Shown here: piece by piece, positions 9,160-19,267 of the stretch
Layout of the letters: the number at the start of each line of letters is the position of its first letter
How positions within the stretch are numbered: the stretch's first letter is position 1
Assembly (NCBI RefSeq): GCF_000466385.1
Contig: NZ_KE952873.1
Location: 1-49,532 of the forward strand
Reading direction: 5' to 3'
Origin: Aneurinibacillus aneurinilyticus ATCC 12856
GTDB taxonomy: Bacteria > Bacillota > Bacilli > Aneurinibacillales > Aneurinibacillaceae
DNA length: 49,532 nucleotides
Made by a program: the position numbers and the translations under genes
The notes under the pieces: generated by a model
Database searches by the model: none
What the model was told of the DNA's origin: nothing
Seen by the model: the letters and a program-made list of their open reading frames with translations, nothing else

Positions 9160-9188
9160 TTGCATTTTTACATAAGTGTGATTATAAT
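9160..9188 (+). promoter_or_regulatory. Sigma-A promoter of the ctsR operon
   Basis: TTGCAT (9160-9165) and a perfect TATAAT (9183-9188) are 17 bp apart. Transcription would start near 9195, inside the CtsR operator. Confidence 0.8.
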
Positions 9189-9191
9189 TAT

Positions 9192-9214
9192 AGTCAAAGA
9201 AAGTCAAAGTCAAA
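9192..9214 (+). promoter_or_regulatory. CtsR operator (tandem heptad)
   Basis: AGTCAAA-GAA-AGTCAAA matches the CtsR consensus of two tandem RGTCAAA heptads with a 3-bp spacer. A third overlapping GTCAAA follows. It starts 4 bp after the -10 box, so bound CtsR would block transcription start. This gives heat- and stress-inducible autoregulation. Confidence 0.9.
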
Positions 9215-9239
9215 GACAAACCGGTTAGGAGGTGTGTGC

Positions 9240-9698
9240 ATGCGGAACATATCGGACATCATTGAACAGCACCTGAAGAATATTCTGCAGCAAGGCGATG
9301 GGGCAGTAGAAATTCAGCGTAGTGAGTTGGCTGATAAGTTCCAGTGTGTGCCTTCGCAGATTAATTACGTAATCAGCACCCGGTTTACCGTCGAGAAAGG
9401 CTACCTTGTAGAAAGTAAACGGGGCGGCGGTGGATATATTCGTATCCGCAAGATTGAGATTATTGACAATAAGCGTTTTTATCACATGCTGATGGAAGCG
9501 ATCGGCCAGAGTATAACGTCAGCAGCCTGTGACAATATTATTGAACGGCTGCGGGAAGAAGGAATCATTTCGCCAAGGGAAATGCACATGATGAAGGCAG
9601 CCACTGGAAGAGTTATTTCGGCTGTGCCGGTTCCGGTCAGGGACCGGCTACGTGCAGATATTCTTCGAGCGATGTTAACTGCGATTTTTATTTATTAA
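9240..9698 (+). CDS. ctsR: Class III heat-shock repressor CtsR
   Basis: The 152-residue repressor has the CtsR N-terminal winged helix ('IQRSELADKFQCVPSQINYV'), the glycine-rich wing KRGGGGYIRI that senses temperature, and a C-terminal helical region. It represses its own operon and other clp genes until heat inactivates it or McsB-ClpC removes it. TAGGAGGTG immediately upstream fixes the start at ATG 9240. The CtsR operator precedes it. Confidence 0.96.
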   Translation: MRNISDIIEQHLKNILQQGDGAVEIQRSELADKFQCVPSQINYVISTRFTVEKGYLVESKRGGGGYIRIRKIEIIDNKRFYHMLMEAIGQSITSAACDNIIERLREEGIISPREMHMMKAATGRVISAVPVPVRDRLRADILRAMLTAIFIY

Positions 9699-9740
9699 AT
9701 AGTATGTATAGAACTATGTGTGCTTGGGAGGGAAGCGGAA

Positions 9741-10262
9741 ATGATATGCCAGGAATGCCAAGAGCGTCCCGCCACGCTCCATTTCACGAAAATCGTTAAT
9801 GGTGAAAAGACCGAATTCCATCTTTGTGAAGTATGTGCGCAGGAAAGAGGAGAAGTGTTCCCGGGAGGTATGAATCATTTTTCTATCCATCACCTGCTAT
9901 CCGGGTTGTTGAACACCGCTGAACCGAATGTGAATACATTTAAAGTGCAACAGGAAACACCGCTGCGCTGCGATACATGTGGGTTGACATACTCTCAATT
10001 CAGCAAAAGCGGAAGGTTCGGCTGCAGCAATTGTTATAAGGCATTTGAAGAGAAGCTTGATCCGCTGTTCCGGCGGGTGCATGGGAATACGCACCACAGC
10101 GGAAAGGTACCGGAGCGCTCGGGCGGTACAATCAAGTTGAAAAAAGAAATGTCTGAACTAAAAGAAGAGATGAGAAATCGTATTGAACGTGAGGAATTTG
10201 AGGAAGCGGCGAAAATTCGCGATCGAATCCGCGAGTTAGAGCAACAAATCGCAGATTTGTAG
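9741..10262 (+). CDS. mcsA: McsA, zinc-binding activator of McsB
   Basis: The 173-residue protein has four CxxC pairs (Cys3-Cys6, Cys29-Cys32, then CDTC and CSNC) for zinc binding, and a C-terminal UvrB/UvrC-type helical hairpin ('EEFEEAAKIRDRIREL'). McsA activates the arginine kinase McsB and helps control CtsR. ATG 9741 is used because GGGAGGG lies 8 nt upstream; a GTG at 9720 would add seven unrelated residues. mcsB begins 12 nt after the stop. Confidence 0.93.
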   Translation: MICQECQERPATLHFTKIVNGEKTEFHLCEVCAQERGEVFPGGMNHFSIHHLLSGLLNTAEPNVNTFKVQQETPLRCDTCGLTYSQFSKSGRFGCSNCYKAFEEKLDPLFRRVHGNTHHSGKVPERSGGTIKLKKEMSELKEEMRNRIEREEFEEAAKIRDRIRELEQQIADL

Positions 10263-10274
10263 GAGGGAAAACGC

Positions 10275-11342
10275 ATGTCTTTCCAGAAGTTTATATCAAA
10301 TGCGATTAGCGAATGGATGAATGGCGATGGACAGGACGCTGATATAGCTATTAGCAGCCGGGTGAGACTGGCGCGCAACCTGCGTGACGAGCCGTTCCCG
10401 ATGTTGGCGACTGATTCACAGCTTGAGCATGTAATTGAGCAGGTCGAGCAGGCAATGGGGGATGAGGCGTTTAAGGCAAAGAACCAGTTTGAGATGATTC
10501 GCATGGAGGCGCTGACACCGTTGCAGAAGCGTGTACTGATGGAAAAACATCTGATCAGCCCGAACCTGCTTGCGGACTCTCGAAAGGGCGCCGTCATCCT
10601 TAGCGAGAACGAAGCCATTAGCATTATGGTGAACGAGGAAGATCACCTACGCATTCAATGTCTGTTTTCCGGGTTGCAATTAAAAGAAGCATGGCAAGCA
10701 GCGAATGAGATTGACGATATCTTCGAGAAACATGTGAACTTCGCATTTGACGAAAAAAGAGGCTTTCTCACCAGTTGTCCCACCAATGTAGGCACCGGAA
10801 TTCGTGCCTCTGTTATGATGCATCTGCCGGGACTTGTGATGACGCAAAGGATTAACCAGATACTTTCTGCTATCAATAAGCTTGGTCTGGTGGTGAGAGG
10901 GCTGTATGGAGAGGGAAGCGAAGCGGTCGGAAATTTGTTTCAGGTTTCCAATCAAGTTACGCTTGGTCAATCCGAGGAAGAGATTATCGAGAACCTTGCA
11001 GGTGTGACCCGTCAGATTATCGAAGAGGAACGTATAGCTCGTCAAAACTTAATGCGGAATCATCGGCTTCAGCTGGAGAACAGGGTATGCCGCTCATACG
11101 GTATTTTGACCAATGCGCGCATTATCGAATCGAAAGAGGCTGCTGAACGTCTATCTGATGTACGGCTCGGTATAGACCTGGATATTATCCATGGTATACC
11201 GCTTAGTGTCATGAATGAACTAATGGTTATGACGCAACCAGGCTTTTTACAGCAATATGCGGGTCAGCAGTTGACCGCCGACTCCCGTGATGAACGCCGG
11301 GCACGGCTTATCCGGGAACGTTTACAGTCAACGATAGAATAA
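10275..11342 (+). CDS. mcsB: Protein-arginine kinase McsB
   Basis: The 355-residue protein has the ATP:guanido phosphotransferase catalytic domain (about 20-255). Its landmarks are 'SSRVRLARNL', the NEEDHLRIQ substrate loop and 'SCPTNVGTGIRASV'. It phosphorylates arginines in misfolded proteins and in CtsR, marking them for ClpC-ClpP. It stands in the usual operon between mcsA and clpC with a good AGGAGG site. Confidence 0.96.
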   Translation: MSFQKFISNAISEWMNGDGQDADIAISSRVRLARNLRDEPFPMLATDSQLEHVIEQVEQAMGDEAFKAKNQFEMIRMEALTPLQKRVLMEKHLISPNLLADSRKGAVILSENEAISIMVNEEDHLRIQCLFSGLQLKEAWQAANEIDDIFEKHVNFAFDEKRGFLTSCPTNVGTGIRASVMMHLPGLVMTQRINQILSAINKLGLVVRGLYGEGSEAVGNLFQVSNQVTLGQSEEEIIENLAGVTRQIIEEERIARQNLMRNHRLQLENRVCRSYGILTNARIIESKEAAERLSDVRLGIDLDIIHGIPLSVMNELMVMTQPGFLQQYAGQQLTADSRDERRARLIRERLQSTIE

Positions 11343-11389
11343 TATGATAGGCCATTCTTTTTACTTATACTTATGGAGGTGTTTGTCTT

Positions 11390-13846
11390 ATGATGTTTGG
11401 TCGTTTTACGGAAAGGGCACAAAAGGTTCTGGCCCTTGCTCAGGAAGAAGCGGTTCGTTTAGGTCACAAAAATATCGGAACTGAACATATCCTTCTTGGC
11501 CTTATCCGCGAAGGAGACGGCATTGCAGCAAAAGCCCTGCAGGCGTTAGGGCTTGGTCTTGATAAAATTCAAGGCGAGGTAGAGTCGTTAATTGGTCGCG
11601 GCGGCGAACAGCCAAGCAACATCAATTATACACCGCGTGCTAAGAAAGTTATTGAGCTTTCCATGGATGAAGCAAGAAAGCTTGGCCATACGTATGTAGG
11701 TACTGAGCATATTCTTCTCGGGTTGATTCGCGAGGGGGAAGGTGTAGCAGCCCGTGTTCTTAATAATCTGGGTGTAAGCCTGAATAAAGCGCGCCAGCAG
11801 GTGCTGCAGTTGCTTGGCAGCAGTGAAGCGATGTCTTCTCATCAGCAAAGCTCCAGCAATGCAGCCGTCAATACGCCGACACTGGACAGTCTGGCCCGTG
11901 ATCTAACCGCAGTGGCACGTGATGGGTCTTTAGACCCTGTTATTGGTCGTTCTAAGGAAATTGAGCGTGTTATCCAAGTGCTTAGTCGTCGAACAAAAAA
12001 TAATCCGGTGCTTATCGGTGAGCCTGGTGTAGGTAAAACCGCGGTTGTAGAAGGGCTAGCACAGCGTATTATCAATAATGAAATACCAGAAACCTTGCGT
12101 AACAAGCGCGTCATGACTTTAGATATGGGGACTGTTGTCGCTGGTACGAAATATCGTGGTGAATTCGAAGATCGTTTAAAGAAAATCATGGATGAAATAC
12201 GCCAGGCAGGTAATATCATCCTGTTTATTGATGAATTGCACACATTAATCGGTGCAGGTGGTGCGGAAGGAGCGATTGATGCCTCCAACATTCTAAAGCC
12301 ATCTTTAGCACGGGGCGAACTTCAGTGCATTGGTGCCACTACGCTTGATGAATATCGTAAATATATTGAGAAGGATGCAGCGCTTGAACGACGTTTCCAA
12401 CCGATTCAGGTTGACGAACCTTCTACGGAAGAAGCGGTACAAATTTTATTCGGCCTGCGAGATCGCTATGAAGCGCATCATCGCGTGAATATTACAGATG
12501 AAGCGATCCGTCAGGCAGTATATTTGTCCGATCGTTACATCTCTGACCGTTTCCTGCCTGATAAGGCAATTGACTTAATCGATGAAGCAGCCTCAAAAGT
12601 GCGTCTGCAGTCCTATACCATTCCGCCGAATTTGAAGGAATTGGAACAACGGCTGGAAGAAGTACGAAAGGAAAAGGATGCGGCAGTACAAAGCCAGGAA
12701 TTCGAAAAGGCAGCTTCCATGCGCGACAAGGAACAAAAGCTGCGTGAAGAATTAGACAAGACAAAGAATGAATGGCAGGAAAAACAGGGGCAAACTGACT
12801 CTGAAGTTACTCCGGAAGATATCGCTTCTGTAGTAGCGAGCTGGACCGGTATTCCGGTTGTTAAGCTAAAAGAGGAAGAGACGGAACGCCTATTGAAGAT
12901 GGAAGAAATCCTGCATAAACGTGTGATAGGTCAAGAGGATGCAGTTAAATCCATTTCTCGTGCCGTACGTCGTGCTCGAGCTGGATTGAAGGATCCGAAG
13001 CGTCCTATCGGCTCCTTTATTTTCCTCGGTCCGACCGGTGTAGGTAAAACTGAGTTAGCTCGTGCCCTGGCGGAAGCATTATTCGGCGAAGAAGATGCGA
13101 TGATTCGTATTGATATGTCCGAGTACATGGAAAAACATTCTACTTCCCGACTGGTAGGTGCGCCTCCCGGATATGTTGGATTTGATGAGGGAGGACAGCT
13201 TACTGAGAAAGTACGTCGTAAACCGTATTCTGTTATACTGCTTGACGAAATTGAGAAAGCGCACCCGGAAGTTTTCAACATCTTGCTGCAGGTGCTTGAA
13301 GACGGACGTCTAACCGATTCTAAAGGGCGTACGGTTGACTTCCGCAATACGGTTATTATCATGACATCGAATGTGGGTGCAGATTTAATCAAGAAAAATA
13401 CAACCCTTGGTTTTACGACGCCGGATAGCTCTAAGCACTATGAAGATATGAAAGATCGCGTGCTTGGGGAGTTGAAGCGCAGCTTCCGTCCGGAGTTCCT
13501 GAACCGGATCGATGAACTCATTGTCTTCCATTCTTTAGAGGAATCGCACATTGCAGAAATCGTGCTGCTTATGTCTGAAGAGCTTCGTAAGCGTCTGAAT
13601 GAACAGGAAATCGATTTCGTTCTTACTGAGGATGCGAAGAGGTTCCTGGCTAAGGAAGGCTTTGACCCGGCGTTTGGCGCCCGTCCGTTGCGCCGTGCTA
13701 TTCAGCGTCACATTGAAGACCGTCTATCTGAAGAATTGCTGACCGGCGGCATCAAGAAAGGTGACACAGTAAAGATTGATGTGACGGAAGGTGGATTAAA
13801 GGTAGAGAAAGCGAAAGAAAGCGCGGAGGAATCCGTTTCAAAGTAA
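11390..13846 (+). CDS. clpC: AAA+ unfoldase ClpC
   Basis: The 818-residue Hsp100 protein has two N-terminal Clp repeats (about 1-145), a first AAA+ module with GEPGVGKT and LFIDELHT, a UVR-like coiled middle domain ('[17 protein letters not shown]', about 420-450), and a second AAA+ module with GPTGVGKT and [10 protein letters not shown]. It unfolds arginine-phosphorylated and adaptor-bound substrates for ClpP. GGAGGTG precedes tandem ATG codons at 11390 and 11393; either may be used. A terminator follows. Confidence 0.97.
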   Translation: MMFGRFTERAQKVLALAQEEAVRLGHKNIGTEHILLGLIREGDGIAAKALQALGLGLDKIQGEVESLIGRGGEQPSNINYTPRAKKVIELSMDEARKLGHTYVGTEHILLGLIREGEGVAARVLNNLGVSLNKARQQVLQLLGSSEAMSSHQQSSSNAAVNTPTLDSLARDLTAVARDGSLDPVIGRSKEIERVIQVLSRRTKNNPVLIGEPGVGKTAVVEGLAQRIINNEIPETLRNKRVMTLDMGTVVAGTKYRGEFEDRLKKIMDEIRQAGNIILFIDELHTLIGAGGAEGAIDASNILKPSLARGELQCIGATTLDEYRKYIEKDAALERRFQPIQVDEPSTEEAVQILFGLRDRYEAHHRVNITDEAIRQAVYLSDRYISDRFLPDKAIDLIDEAASKVRLQSYTIPPNLKELEQRLEEVRKEKDAAVQSQEFEKAASMRDKEQKLREELDKTKNEWQEKQGQTDSEVTPEDIASVVASWTGIPVVKLKEEETERLLKMEEILHKRVIGQEDAVKSISRAVRRARAGLKDPKRPIGSFIFLGPTGVGKTELARALAEALFGEEDAMIRIDMSEYMEKHSTSRLVGAPPGYVGFDEGGQLTEKVRRKPYSVILLDEIEKAHPEVFNILLQVLEDGRLTDSKGRTVDFRNTVIIMTSNVGADLIKKNTTLGFTTPDSSKHYEDMKDRVLGELKRSFRPEFLNRIDELIVFHSLEESHIAEIVLLMSEELRKRLNEQEIDFVLTEDAKRFLAKEGFDPAFGARPLRRAIQRHIEDRLSEELLTGGIKKGDTVKIDVTEGGLKVEKAKESAEESVSK

Positions 13847-13884
13847 CAAATTCTTTGCAATAAATCATAATAAACGGAACAAGA

Positions 13885-13928
13885 GGCTCTCCTGATGACA
13901 GCAATTTTTGCTCAGGGGAGCCTTTTTT
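13885..13928 (+). terminator. Terminator of the ctsR operon
   Basis: GGCTCTCCTGA (13885-13895) pairs with TCAGGGGAGCC (13912-13922), with one wobble, and is followed by TTTTTT. radA therefore needs its own promoter; a perfect TATAAT lies at 13973-13978 but its -35 is weak. Confidence 0.9.
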
Positions 13929-14016
13929 ATGTAATTAAGTGTAGGAAGATGCGCGATAAAGCAGGAAAACGGTATAATTAACAAGAAAATATGTTAAGAA
14001 AGAAGAGAAGATAGGC

Positions 14017-15390
14017 ATGGCTAAATATAAATCCAAATATGTATGTCAAGAATGCGGATATGAGTCGCCGAAGTGGATGGGAAAATGCCCTGGCTGTACC
14101 AAGTGGAACACAATGGTAGAGGAGCTGGAAGAGAGGGCGAAGCCAGGGGAAACGGCACGACGCAGTTTATCGGCAGAAGCCAGCCGCCTGGCGCCCATTA
14201 CCACGATTGTCGGGGAGGATGAGCCGCGCCTGACGACCAATATTAGCGAACTGAACCGCGTGCTTGGCGGTGGTGTTGTGCCGGGATCGCTTGTTCTTGT
14301 GGGCGGAGATCCGGGTATTGGTAAATCCACATTGCTATTGCAGGCATCACAGGAGCTGGCAAGTAACAATAACAAAATACTTTACATTTCTGGTGAGGAA
14401 TCTGCTAAGCAGATTAAACTACGTGCCGAACGATTAGGGGCGGCCAGTCCGAATTTATACGTGCTGGCGGAGACAGATCTATTCCTGCTTGAACAGCAGA
14501 TTTCACATTTAATGCCTGCTGTGGTCATTTTGGATTCTATCCAGACGATATTTCATCCGGATGTTACTTCGGCTCCGGGCAGCGTGGCCCAGGTGCGGGA
14601 GTGCACGGCTCATCTAATGCGATTGGCCAAAACGAAAGATATTGCTATCCTTATCGTCGGCCATGTTACCAAGCAGGGAGCAATCGCTGGTCCCCGTCTG
14701 CTGGAACATATGGTGGACTCAGTGTTGTATTTTGAAGGAGAGCGCCATAATACGTATCGTATTCTGCGCGCTGTAAAAAACCGGTTCGGTTCTACAAATG
14801 AAATCGGCATCTTCGAGATGGGGGAGGATGGATTAAAAGAAGTGACGAATCCATCGGAGATGTTCCTGTCCGAGCGTTCGCTAGGCGTAGCTGGTTCCAC
14901 AGTTGTCGCTAGCATGGAAGGCACGCGTCCAGTGCTGGTGGAGATGCAAGCACTTGTTACACCGACCGGATTTGCGACACCTCGACGGATGGCAACGGGT
15001 GTCGATCATAACCGGATCGCTATGATCATGGCAGTGCTGGAAAAGCGCGTAGGTCTACTTTTGCAGAACCAGGATGCGTATGTAAATGTAGCGGGAGGTG
15101 TACGCCTGGATGAGCCGGCAATTGATTTGGCCGTAGCTGTCAGCCTGGCATCCAGCTTTCGAGATAAACAGACTCATCCGTATGATGTAGTCATTGGGGA
15201 AGTGGGCCTAACGGGAGAGGTGCGGGGCGTCTCCCGTATAGAGCAACGCGTCAAAGAAGCACAAAAACTAGGATTCAAACGTGTAATTATTCCCGCCAAG
15301 AATGTAGCCGGCTGGGAGCACCCGAGGGGCCTTGAAGTTGTTGGTGTGCAGACAGTATCGGAAGCGTTGCGGGAAGCGTTGGGAGGATAA
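14017..15390 (+). CDS. radA: DNA repair protein RadA
   Basis: The 457-residue protein has an N-terminal C4 zinc finger (Cys10, Cys13, Cys24, Cys27), a RecA-like ATPase with Walker A GDPGIGKS (97-104), the RadA-specific KNRFG motif, and a C-terminal Lon-protease-like domain. It promotes branch migration during recombinational repair. A short AGAAG-type ribosome site precedes it. disA begins 1 nt after its stop, which agrees with the known functional and genomic link between RadA and DisA. Confidence 0.96.
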   Translation: MAKYKSKYVCQECGYESPKWMGKCPGCTKWNTMVEELEERAKPGETARRSLSAEASRLAPITTIVGEDEPRLTTNISELNRVLGGGVVPGSLVLVGGDPGIGKSTLLLQASQELASNNNKILYISGEESAKQIKLRAERLGAASPNLYVLAETDLFLLEQQISHLMPAVVILDSIQTIFHPDVTSAPGSVAQVRECTAHLMRLAKTKDIAILIVGHVTKQGAIAGPRLLEHMVDSVLYFEGERHNTYRILRAVKNRFGSTNEIGIFEMGEDGLKEVTNPSEMFLSERSLGVAGSTVVASMEGTRPVLVEMQALVTPTGFATPRRMATGVDHNRIAMIMAVLEKRVGLLLQNQDAYVNVAGGVRLDEPAIDLAVAVSLASSFRDKQTHPYDVVIGEVGLTGEVRGVSRIEQRVKEAQKLGFKRVIIPAKNVAGWEHPRGLEVVGVQTVSEALREALGG

Positions 15391-15391
15391 T

Positions 15392-16471
15392 ATGGCAGCG
15401 GACAACAAGCGTGAACAATTTATTAGTGAGGTACTGCGTTTCGTTTCGCCGGGAACGCCGTTTAGAGAAGGTCTGGAGAACGTGCTTAGAGCGAAAACGG
15501 GTGCGCTTATCGTTATTGGTAATACACCTACAGTACAAACGATTGTGGATGGTGGCTTTTCGATCAATTGTGACTTAACACCTGCTCACCTGTATGAACT
15601 GGCCAAAATGGATGGAGCTATTATTTTGAGCGAAGATGCAAAAAAAATTCTATATGCTAATACGCAATTGATACCGGATTCGGCTATTCCATCGACAGAG
15701 ACGGGAATTCGTCATCGTACGGCCGAGCGGGTAGCCAGACAGACCGGTCAACTGGTTATTTCCATTTCACAGCGACGCAATGTAATTACATTGTATCGAG
15801 GGCCGTACCGATATTCCTTAAAAGATATCGGGGTCATCCTAACCAAGGCCAACCAGGCGATTCAGACGCTTGAAAAGTACAAATCCGTATTGGATCAGGC
15901 GTTGACGAATCTGGGTGCGCTAGAATTTGAAGAACTGGTGACACTGCATGAAGTAGCACTCGTCGTACAGCGAATCGAGATGGTTTTACGCATTAAATCA
16001 GAAATTATTAAATATATTAATGAACTAGGGACAGAAGGCCGTCTTATTAGCATGCAGATGGAAGAGCTTGTATCGAATATCGAAGACGATGCCTATCTGC
16101 TTATTAAAGATTATTGCCGTCAAGGTGAAGAGGTCGACCCGGAGGATGTACTTGTACAACTGCATAAACTATCCGCTGATGAGCTTCTCGAGCCGGTTAA
16201 TATTCTCAAAACCCTCGGCTACTTGCCAAGCGCAAATCTGAATGATGAGCCGGTCTTTCCGCGCGGCTATCGTATTCTTAGTAAAATTCCGCGTCTTCCA
16301 GGCTCTATTGTTAGCAATCTTATCGAAGAATTTTCCAGTTTGCCCCAAGTTATGATGGCGACCATTGAGGAACTGGATGAAGTGGAAGGAATCGGGGAAG
16401 TACGGGCCCGGGCTATCAAAGAGGGATTGAAACGGATACAGGAGCAGGTGTTCATTGACAGACATATCTAG
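15392..16471 (+). CDS. disA: DNA integrity scanning diadenylate cyclase DisA
   Basis: The 359-residue enzyme has an N-terminal DAC domain with the DGA (74-76) and RHR (107-109) motifs needed for c-di-AMP synthesis. A helical linker and a C-terminal HhH DNA-binding domain ('[20 protein letters not shown]') follow. It scans DNA for branched lesions and reports through c-di-AMP. ATG 15392 follows GGGAGG at the end of radA; an upstream in-frame extension lies inside radA and is not homologous. Confidence 0.96.
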   Translation: MAADNKREQFISEVLRFVSPGTPFREGLENVLRAKTGALIVIGNTPTVQTIVDGGFSINCDLTPAHLYELAKMDGAIILSEDAKKILYANTQLIPDSAIPSTETGIRHRTAERVARQTGQLVISISQRRNVITLYRGPYRYSLKDIGVILTKANQAIQTLEKYKSVLDQALTNLGALEFEELVTLHEVALVVQRIEMVLRIKSEIIKYINELGTEGRLISMQMEELVSNIEDDAYLLIKDYCRQGEEVDPEDVLVQLHKLSADELLEPVNILKTLGYLPSANLNDEPVFPRGYRILSKIPRLPGSIVSNLIEEFSSLPQVMMATIEELDEVEGIGEVRARAIKEGLKRIQEQVFIDRHI

Positions 16472-16491
16472 TTCGGCATACAATAAAATAA

Positions 16492-16535
16492 TTGTCCGAA
16501 GCCAATAAATCTATATGCATTCTGCTTTCGGACAA
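16492..16535. repeat. Inverted repeat between disA and pssA
   Basis: TTGTCCGAAGC (16492-16502) is matched by GCTTTCGGACAA (16524-16535), 11 bp with one bulged T, across a 21-nt loop. There is no T-run, so it is not a standard terminator. It could be an mRNA structure or protein site upstream of pssA. Confidence 0.5.
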
Positions 16536-16589
16536 GGGGAGACTGTTTCGGCGGTAGAGAAACAGTATCAGGGAGGTAAAAGAGCTGAA

Positions 16590-17318
16590 ATGATAGCGAG
16601 AATAATACCGAACTTATTTACAATGGGCAATTTGTTTTTGGGCGTTATTGCAATGCTGTTGGCTTTCCGCGATGAACCTATATATTTAAGCTATGCAGCA
16701 ATTATGGTTATTATAGGAATGGTACTGGATGGATTGGATGGACGTCTGGCCCGCATGTTAAATGCGCAGAGTGACTTCGGGAAAGAATTGGATTCGCTCT
16801 CGGATATTGTTACATTTGGTGTGGCGCCCGCGCTCATTATGTACGTGGTGATCCTTCAGGATATGGGATGGATAGGCATTCTGTTGACTGGACTATTTCC
16901 GATTTGTGGGGCATTGCGTCTGGCTCGCTTTAATTCTGCAGTCGGAGGTAATACAGGCTATTTTGTAGGTTTGCCGATTACGGCCGCAGGGGGTGTACTG
17001 GCGACGCTCGCATTATATCATCAGGCGTTTTCATCGGTGTATCTAGTATTAAGTATGCTTGGTCTTTCTTATCTTATGATTAGTAATATTAAGTACCCTA
17101 ATTTTAAGAAGGTCGGCATTCCGCGTTCTGCATATTGGGTGACCCCGCTGATTATGGTAATCGTGGGAGTCGTTGCTGTGCGTTTCCCTTCACAGTTTCC
17201 GATGATTGTATTTATTCCGCTTGTGCTTTACGCGTTGTATGGCGTGAAGAAGAATGTTGACCGGATGGTGAGGAAACGCCGCTGCGAAAAAACCGAAGAA
17301 GAAGTTATCAATTCATAA
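16590..17318 (+). CDS. pssA: CDP-diacylglycerol--serine O-phosphatidyltransferase
   Basis: The 242-residue membrane enzyme carries the CDP-alcohol phosphatidyltransferase signature DGLDGRLAR followed by G-x3-DSLSD, and six or more hydrophobic spans. It makes phosphatidylserine, the precursor of phosphatidylethanolamine, at the inner membrane face. The start at 16590 (MIARIIPNLFT) gives the normal N-terminus and is preceded by GGGAGG. In B. subtilis this gene lies elsewhere, so its place after disA is a lineage marker. A terminator follows directly. Confidence 0.93.
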   Translation: MIARIIPNLFTMGNLFLGVIAMLLAFRDEPIYLSYAAIMVIIGMVLDGLDGRLARMLNAQSDFGKELDSLSDIVTFGVAPALIMYVVILQDMGWIGILLTGLFPICGALRLARFNSAVGGNTGYFVGLPITAAGGVLATLALYHQAFSSVYLVLSMLGLSYLMISNIKYPNFKKVGIPRSAYWVTPLIMVIVGVVAVRFPSQFPMIVFIPLVLYALYGVKKNVDRMVRKRRCEKTEEEVINS

Positions 17319-17348
17319 AAAAGACCGGAGTGCGCTCCGGTCTTTTTT
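17317..17348. terminator. Terminator after pssA
   Basis: AAAAAAGACCGGAG, loop TGCG, CTCCGGTCTTTTTT forms a perfect stem with A and T runs on both sides. The stem starts at the pssA stop codon. Confidence 0.93.
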
Positions 17349-17390
17349 ATGTGTCCAAAAAATTAATGAAAATTTAATTTGACATATTTG

Positions 17391-17420
17391 TTGACATGGT
17401 TCTTTTTTGTGTGATATGAT
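17391..17420 (+). promoter_or_regulatory. Promoter of carD
   Basis: A perfect TTGACA (17391-17396) and TATGAT (17415-17420) are 18 bp apart. Another TTGACA at 17379 and one at 17437 lie in the same AT-rich stretch, but without equally good -10 boxes. Confidence 0.7.
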
Positions 17421-17497
17421 AATAAATTTTAAATACTTGACAAAAAAGTAGGTGCTATGCTATGGTGAGGTTGGATACTCTGTTGGGGGTGGGTTTG

Positions 17498-17977
17498 TTG
17501 TTTCGAATTGGCGATAAGATTGTTTATCCGATGCATGGTGCAGGTATTATCGAAGCCATTGAAGAGAAGGAGATTCTTGGTGAGAAACAGCAGTACTATA
17601 TTATGAAGATGCCAGTCGGCAATATGCAGGTCATGATCCCAATGGAAAAAGTGTCGAATCTGGGCATCCGTCAGGTTGTTGATATGCATGCGCTTGAGCG
17701 GGTTATGGAGATTTTGCGGCGTGAAGAAGATGATTTAGGCATCAGTTGGAACCGCAGGTATCGTAGGAATATGGAGAAGATACGTACGGGCGATATTTAT
17801 CAAGTCGCTGCCGTTGTTCGTGAATTAATGCACAGAGAGAAAGAGAAAGGTCTTTCAACAGGTGAAAGGAAGATGCTGGATAATGCTCGGCAGATTCTTT
17901 TGAGCGAACTGGTGCTCGTTAAGGATATTGATGAAGAGCAGGCGACTCACTTATTGGAGCAAGTAGTCAATAGTTAG
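17498..17977 (+). CDS. CarD/CdnL-family RNA polymerase-binding regulator
   Basis: The 159-residue protein begins FRIGDKIVYPMHGAG, the hallmark of the CarD RNA polymerase interaction domain (about 1-60). A helical C-terminal domain follows with conserved basic and aromatic residues ('GISWNRRYRRNMEKI'). CarD/CdnL binds the beta subunit and stabilises open complexes, often at rRNA promoters. I prefer TTG 17498, preceded by GGGGGTG, because family members start at this point. An ATG at 17462 with a weaker TAGGTG site would add 12 residues. It has its own promoter and terminator. Confidence 0.88.
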   Translation: MFRIGDKIVYPMHGAGIIEAIEEKEILGEKQQYYIMKMPVGNMQVMIPMEKVSNLGIRQVVDMHALERVMEILRREEDDLGISWNRRYRRNMEKIRTGDIYQVAAVVRELMHREKEKGLSTGERKMLDNARQILLSELVLVKDIDEEQATHLLEQVVNS

Positions 17978-18012
17978 AGGGGAAAGCTTCTCTAAGAGAA
18001 GCTTTTCTCTTT
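17978..18012 (+). terminator. Terminator after carD
   Basis: GAAAGCTTCTCT pairs with AGAGAAGCTTTTC and is followed by a T-rich tract just after the carD stop. Confidence 0.8.
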
Positions 18013-18034
18013 TCTTTCTTTGTAACTTTTGCTG

Positions 18035-18054
18035 CTGTTTTTACGTAAGAACAG
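18035..18054. promoter_or_regulatory. 20-bp palindrome upstream of yacL
   Basis: CTGTTTTTAC and GTAAGAACAG are near-perfect inverted halves (nine Watson-Crick pairs and one G-T) with no spacer. The site lies in the 180-nt gap before yacL, about 70 bp before a TATAAT at 18125-18130. A dimeric regulator site is possible; no specific family is recognised. Confidence 0.35.
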
Positions 18055-18161
18055 ATAGGAAAAGTTTTTGCTTTTTTAATGTCGTGTTTTTGTTTTCGAT
18101 CGTTTTTTATTTGGTAGATATGACTATAATGGAATATGAATGATTTTGAGGAGGTGAATGT

Positions 18162-19256
18162 ATGGTCAGAAGAATTATTCAGTTGTTTTTCCTCTTAGTC
18201 GGTGCAGGCTTAGGATACCAGTTCGGTCCTGACCTGTTCGGACTCCTGAACTCGCTTATTGATATCGGGAAAGTACCGGGTATGGAATACATCGGTGCGG
18301 TGCTTGGGGCAGTGCTGTTCTTCCTGCTTGCCTCTTGGCCGACAGAATATATTGTAAAGACCATCAAACGCAGTGAAGAGACGCTAATTAAGCTTCCGAT
18401 TACGGATGTATTATTTGGAGCTATGGGGCTTATTATTGGACTTATTGTAGCGTTTTTACTTTTTCTCCCTATTAATAGCATCCCCATCCCGATCGTAGCG
18501 AAATTGCTCCCGCTGCTTATTTCCGTGTTGTGCGGCTATATCGGCTTCCAGGTAGGGCTGCGTAAACGTGATGAGATTATGTCGGCATTCTCGATCGGCC
18601 GATTTAAAGGCGAGAAGAAGAAGGAAGAGAAGCAAGATTCGAACCAGGGACAGTATAAAATTCTTGATACAAGTGTGATTATCGATGGTCGGATTGCGGA
18701 CATATGCAAGACGGGTTTTATTGAAGGAGCGCTTGTCATTCCTGAATTCGTGCTTGAAGAACTGCAACATATTGCCGATTCTTCCGATGCGTTGAAGCGT
18801 AACCGCGGTCGTCGCGGGCTTGACATCCTCAATAAAATACAGAAAGAATTAAAGGTAAAGGTTATCATTACAGACAAAGACTTCGAGGAAATCAGTGAAG
18901 TGGACAGCAAACTTGTTAAGCTTGCTAAGGTAATGAAAGGTAAAGTCGTTACCAATGATTTTAACTTGAATAAAGTGTGCGAGCTGCAAGGTGTTTCCGT
19001 CTTAAACATTAACGATTTGGCAAATGCGGTCAAGCCTGTGGTGTTGCCGGGTGAGGAATTGCATGTACAGGTCATTAAAGACGGAAAAGAAAATGGACAG
19101 GGTGTAGCGTATCTTGATGACGGTACGATGATTGTCGTTGAAAATGGCCGAGAGTATATCGGTTCGTTCGTTGATGTTATCGTTACGAGTGTGTTGCAGA
19201 CTTCGGCAGGACGCATGATCTTCGCGAAGCCGAAATTGATGGAAAAAGCGCTGTAG
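18162..19256 (+). CDS. yacL: PIN/TRAM-domain membrane protein YacL
   Basis: The 364-residue protein has four hydrophobic segments in the first 130 residues. A basic linker, a PIN nuclease domain beginning at [14 protein letters not shown] (acidic active-site residues visible) and a C-terminal TRAM domain follow. Its PIN fold predicts ribonuclease activity anchored at the membrane; the substrate is unknown. GAGGAGGTG precedes ATG 18162. It precedes ispD as in Bacillus. Confidence 0.9.
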   Translation: MVRRIIQLFFLLVGAGLGYQFGPDLFGLLNSLIDIGKVPGMEYIGAVLGAVLFFLLASWPTEYIVKTIKRSEETLIKLPITDVLFGAMGLIIGLIVAFLLFLPINSIPIPIVAKLLPLLISVLCGYIGFQVGLRKRDEIMSAFSIGRFKGEKKKEEKQDSNQGQYKILDTSVIIDGRIADICKTGFIEGALVIPEFVLEELQHIADSSDALKRNRGRRGLDILNKIQKELKVKVIITDKDFEEISEVDSKLVKLAKVMKGKVVTNDFNLNKVCELQGVSVLNINDLANAVKPVVLPGEELHVQVIKDGKENGQGVAYLDDGTMIVVENGREYIGSFVDVIVTSVLQTSAGRMIFAKPKLMEKAL

Positions 19257-19267
19257 GAAATGAGTGG

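Noticed and set aside
17462-17497. Longer carD start at ATG 17462
   Set aside because: It adds a hydrophobic stretch not typical of the family; TTG 17498 has a G-rich site and gives the usual FRIGDK start. Still possible, so noted.
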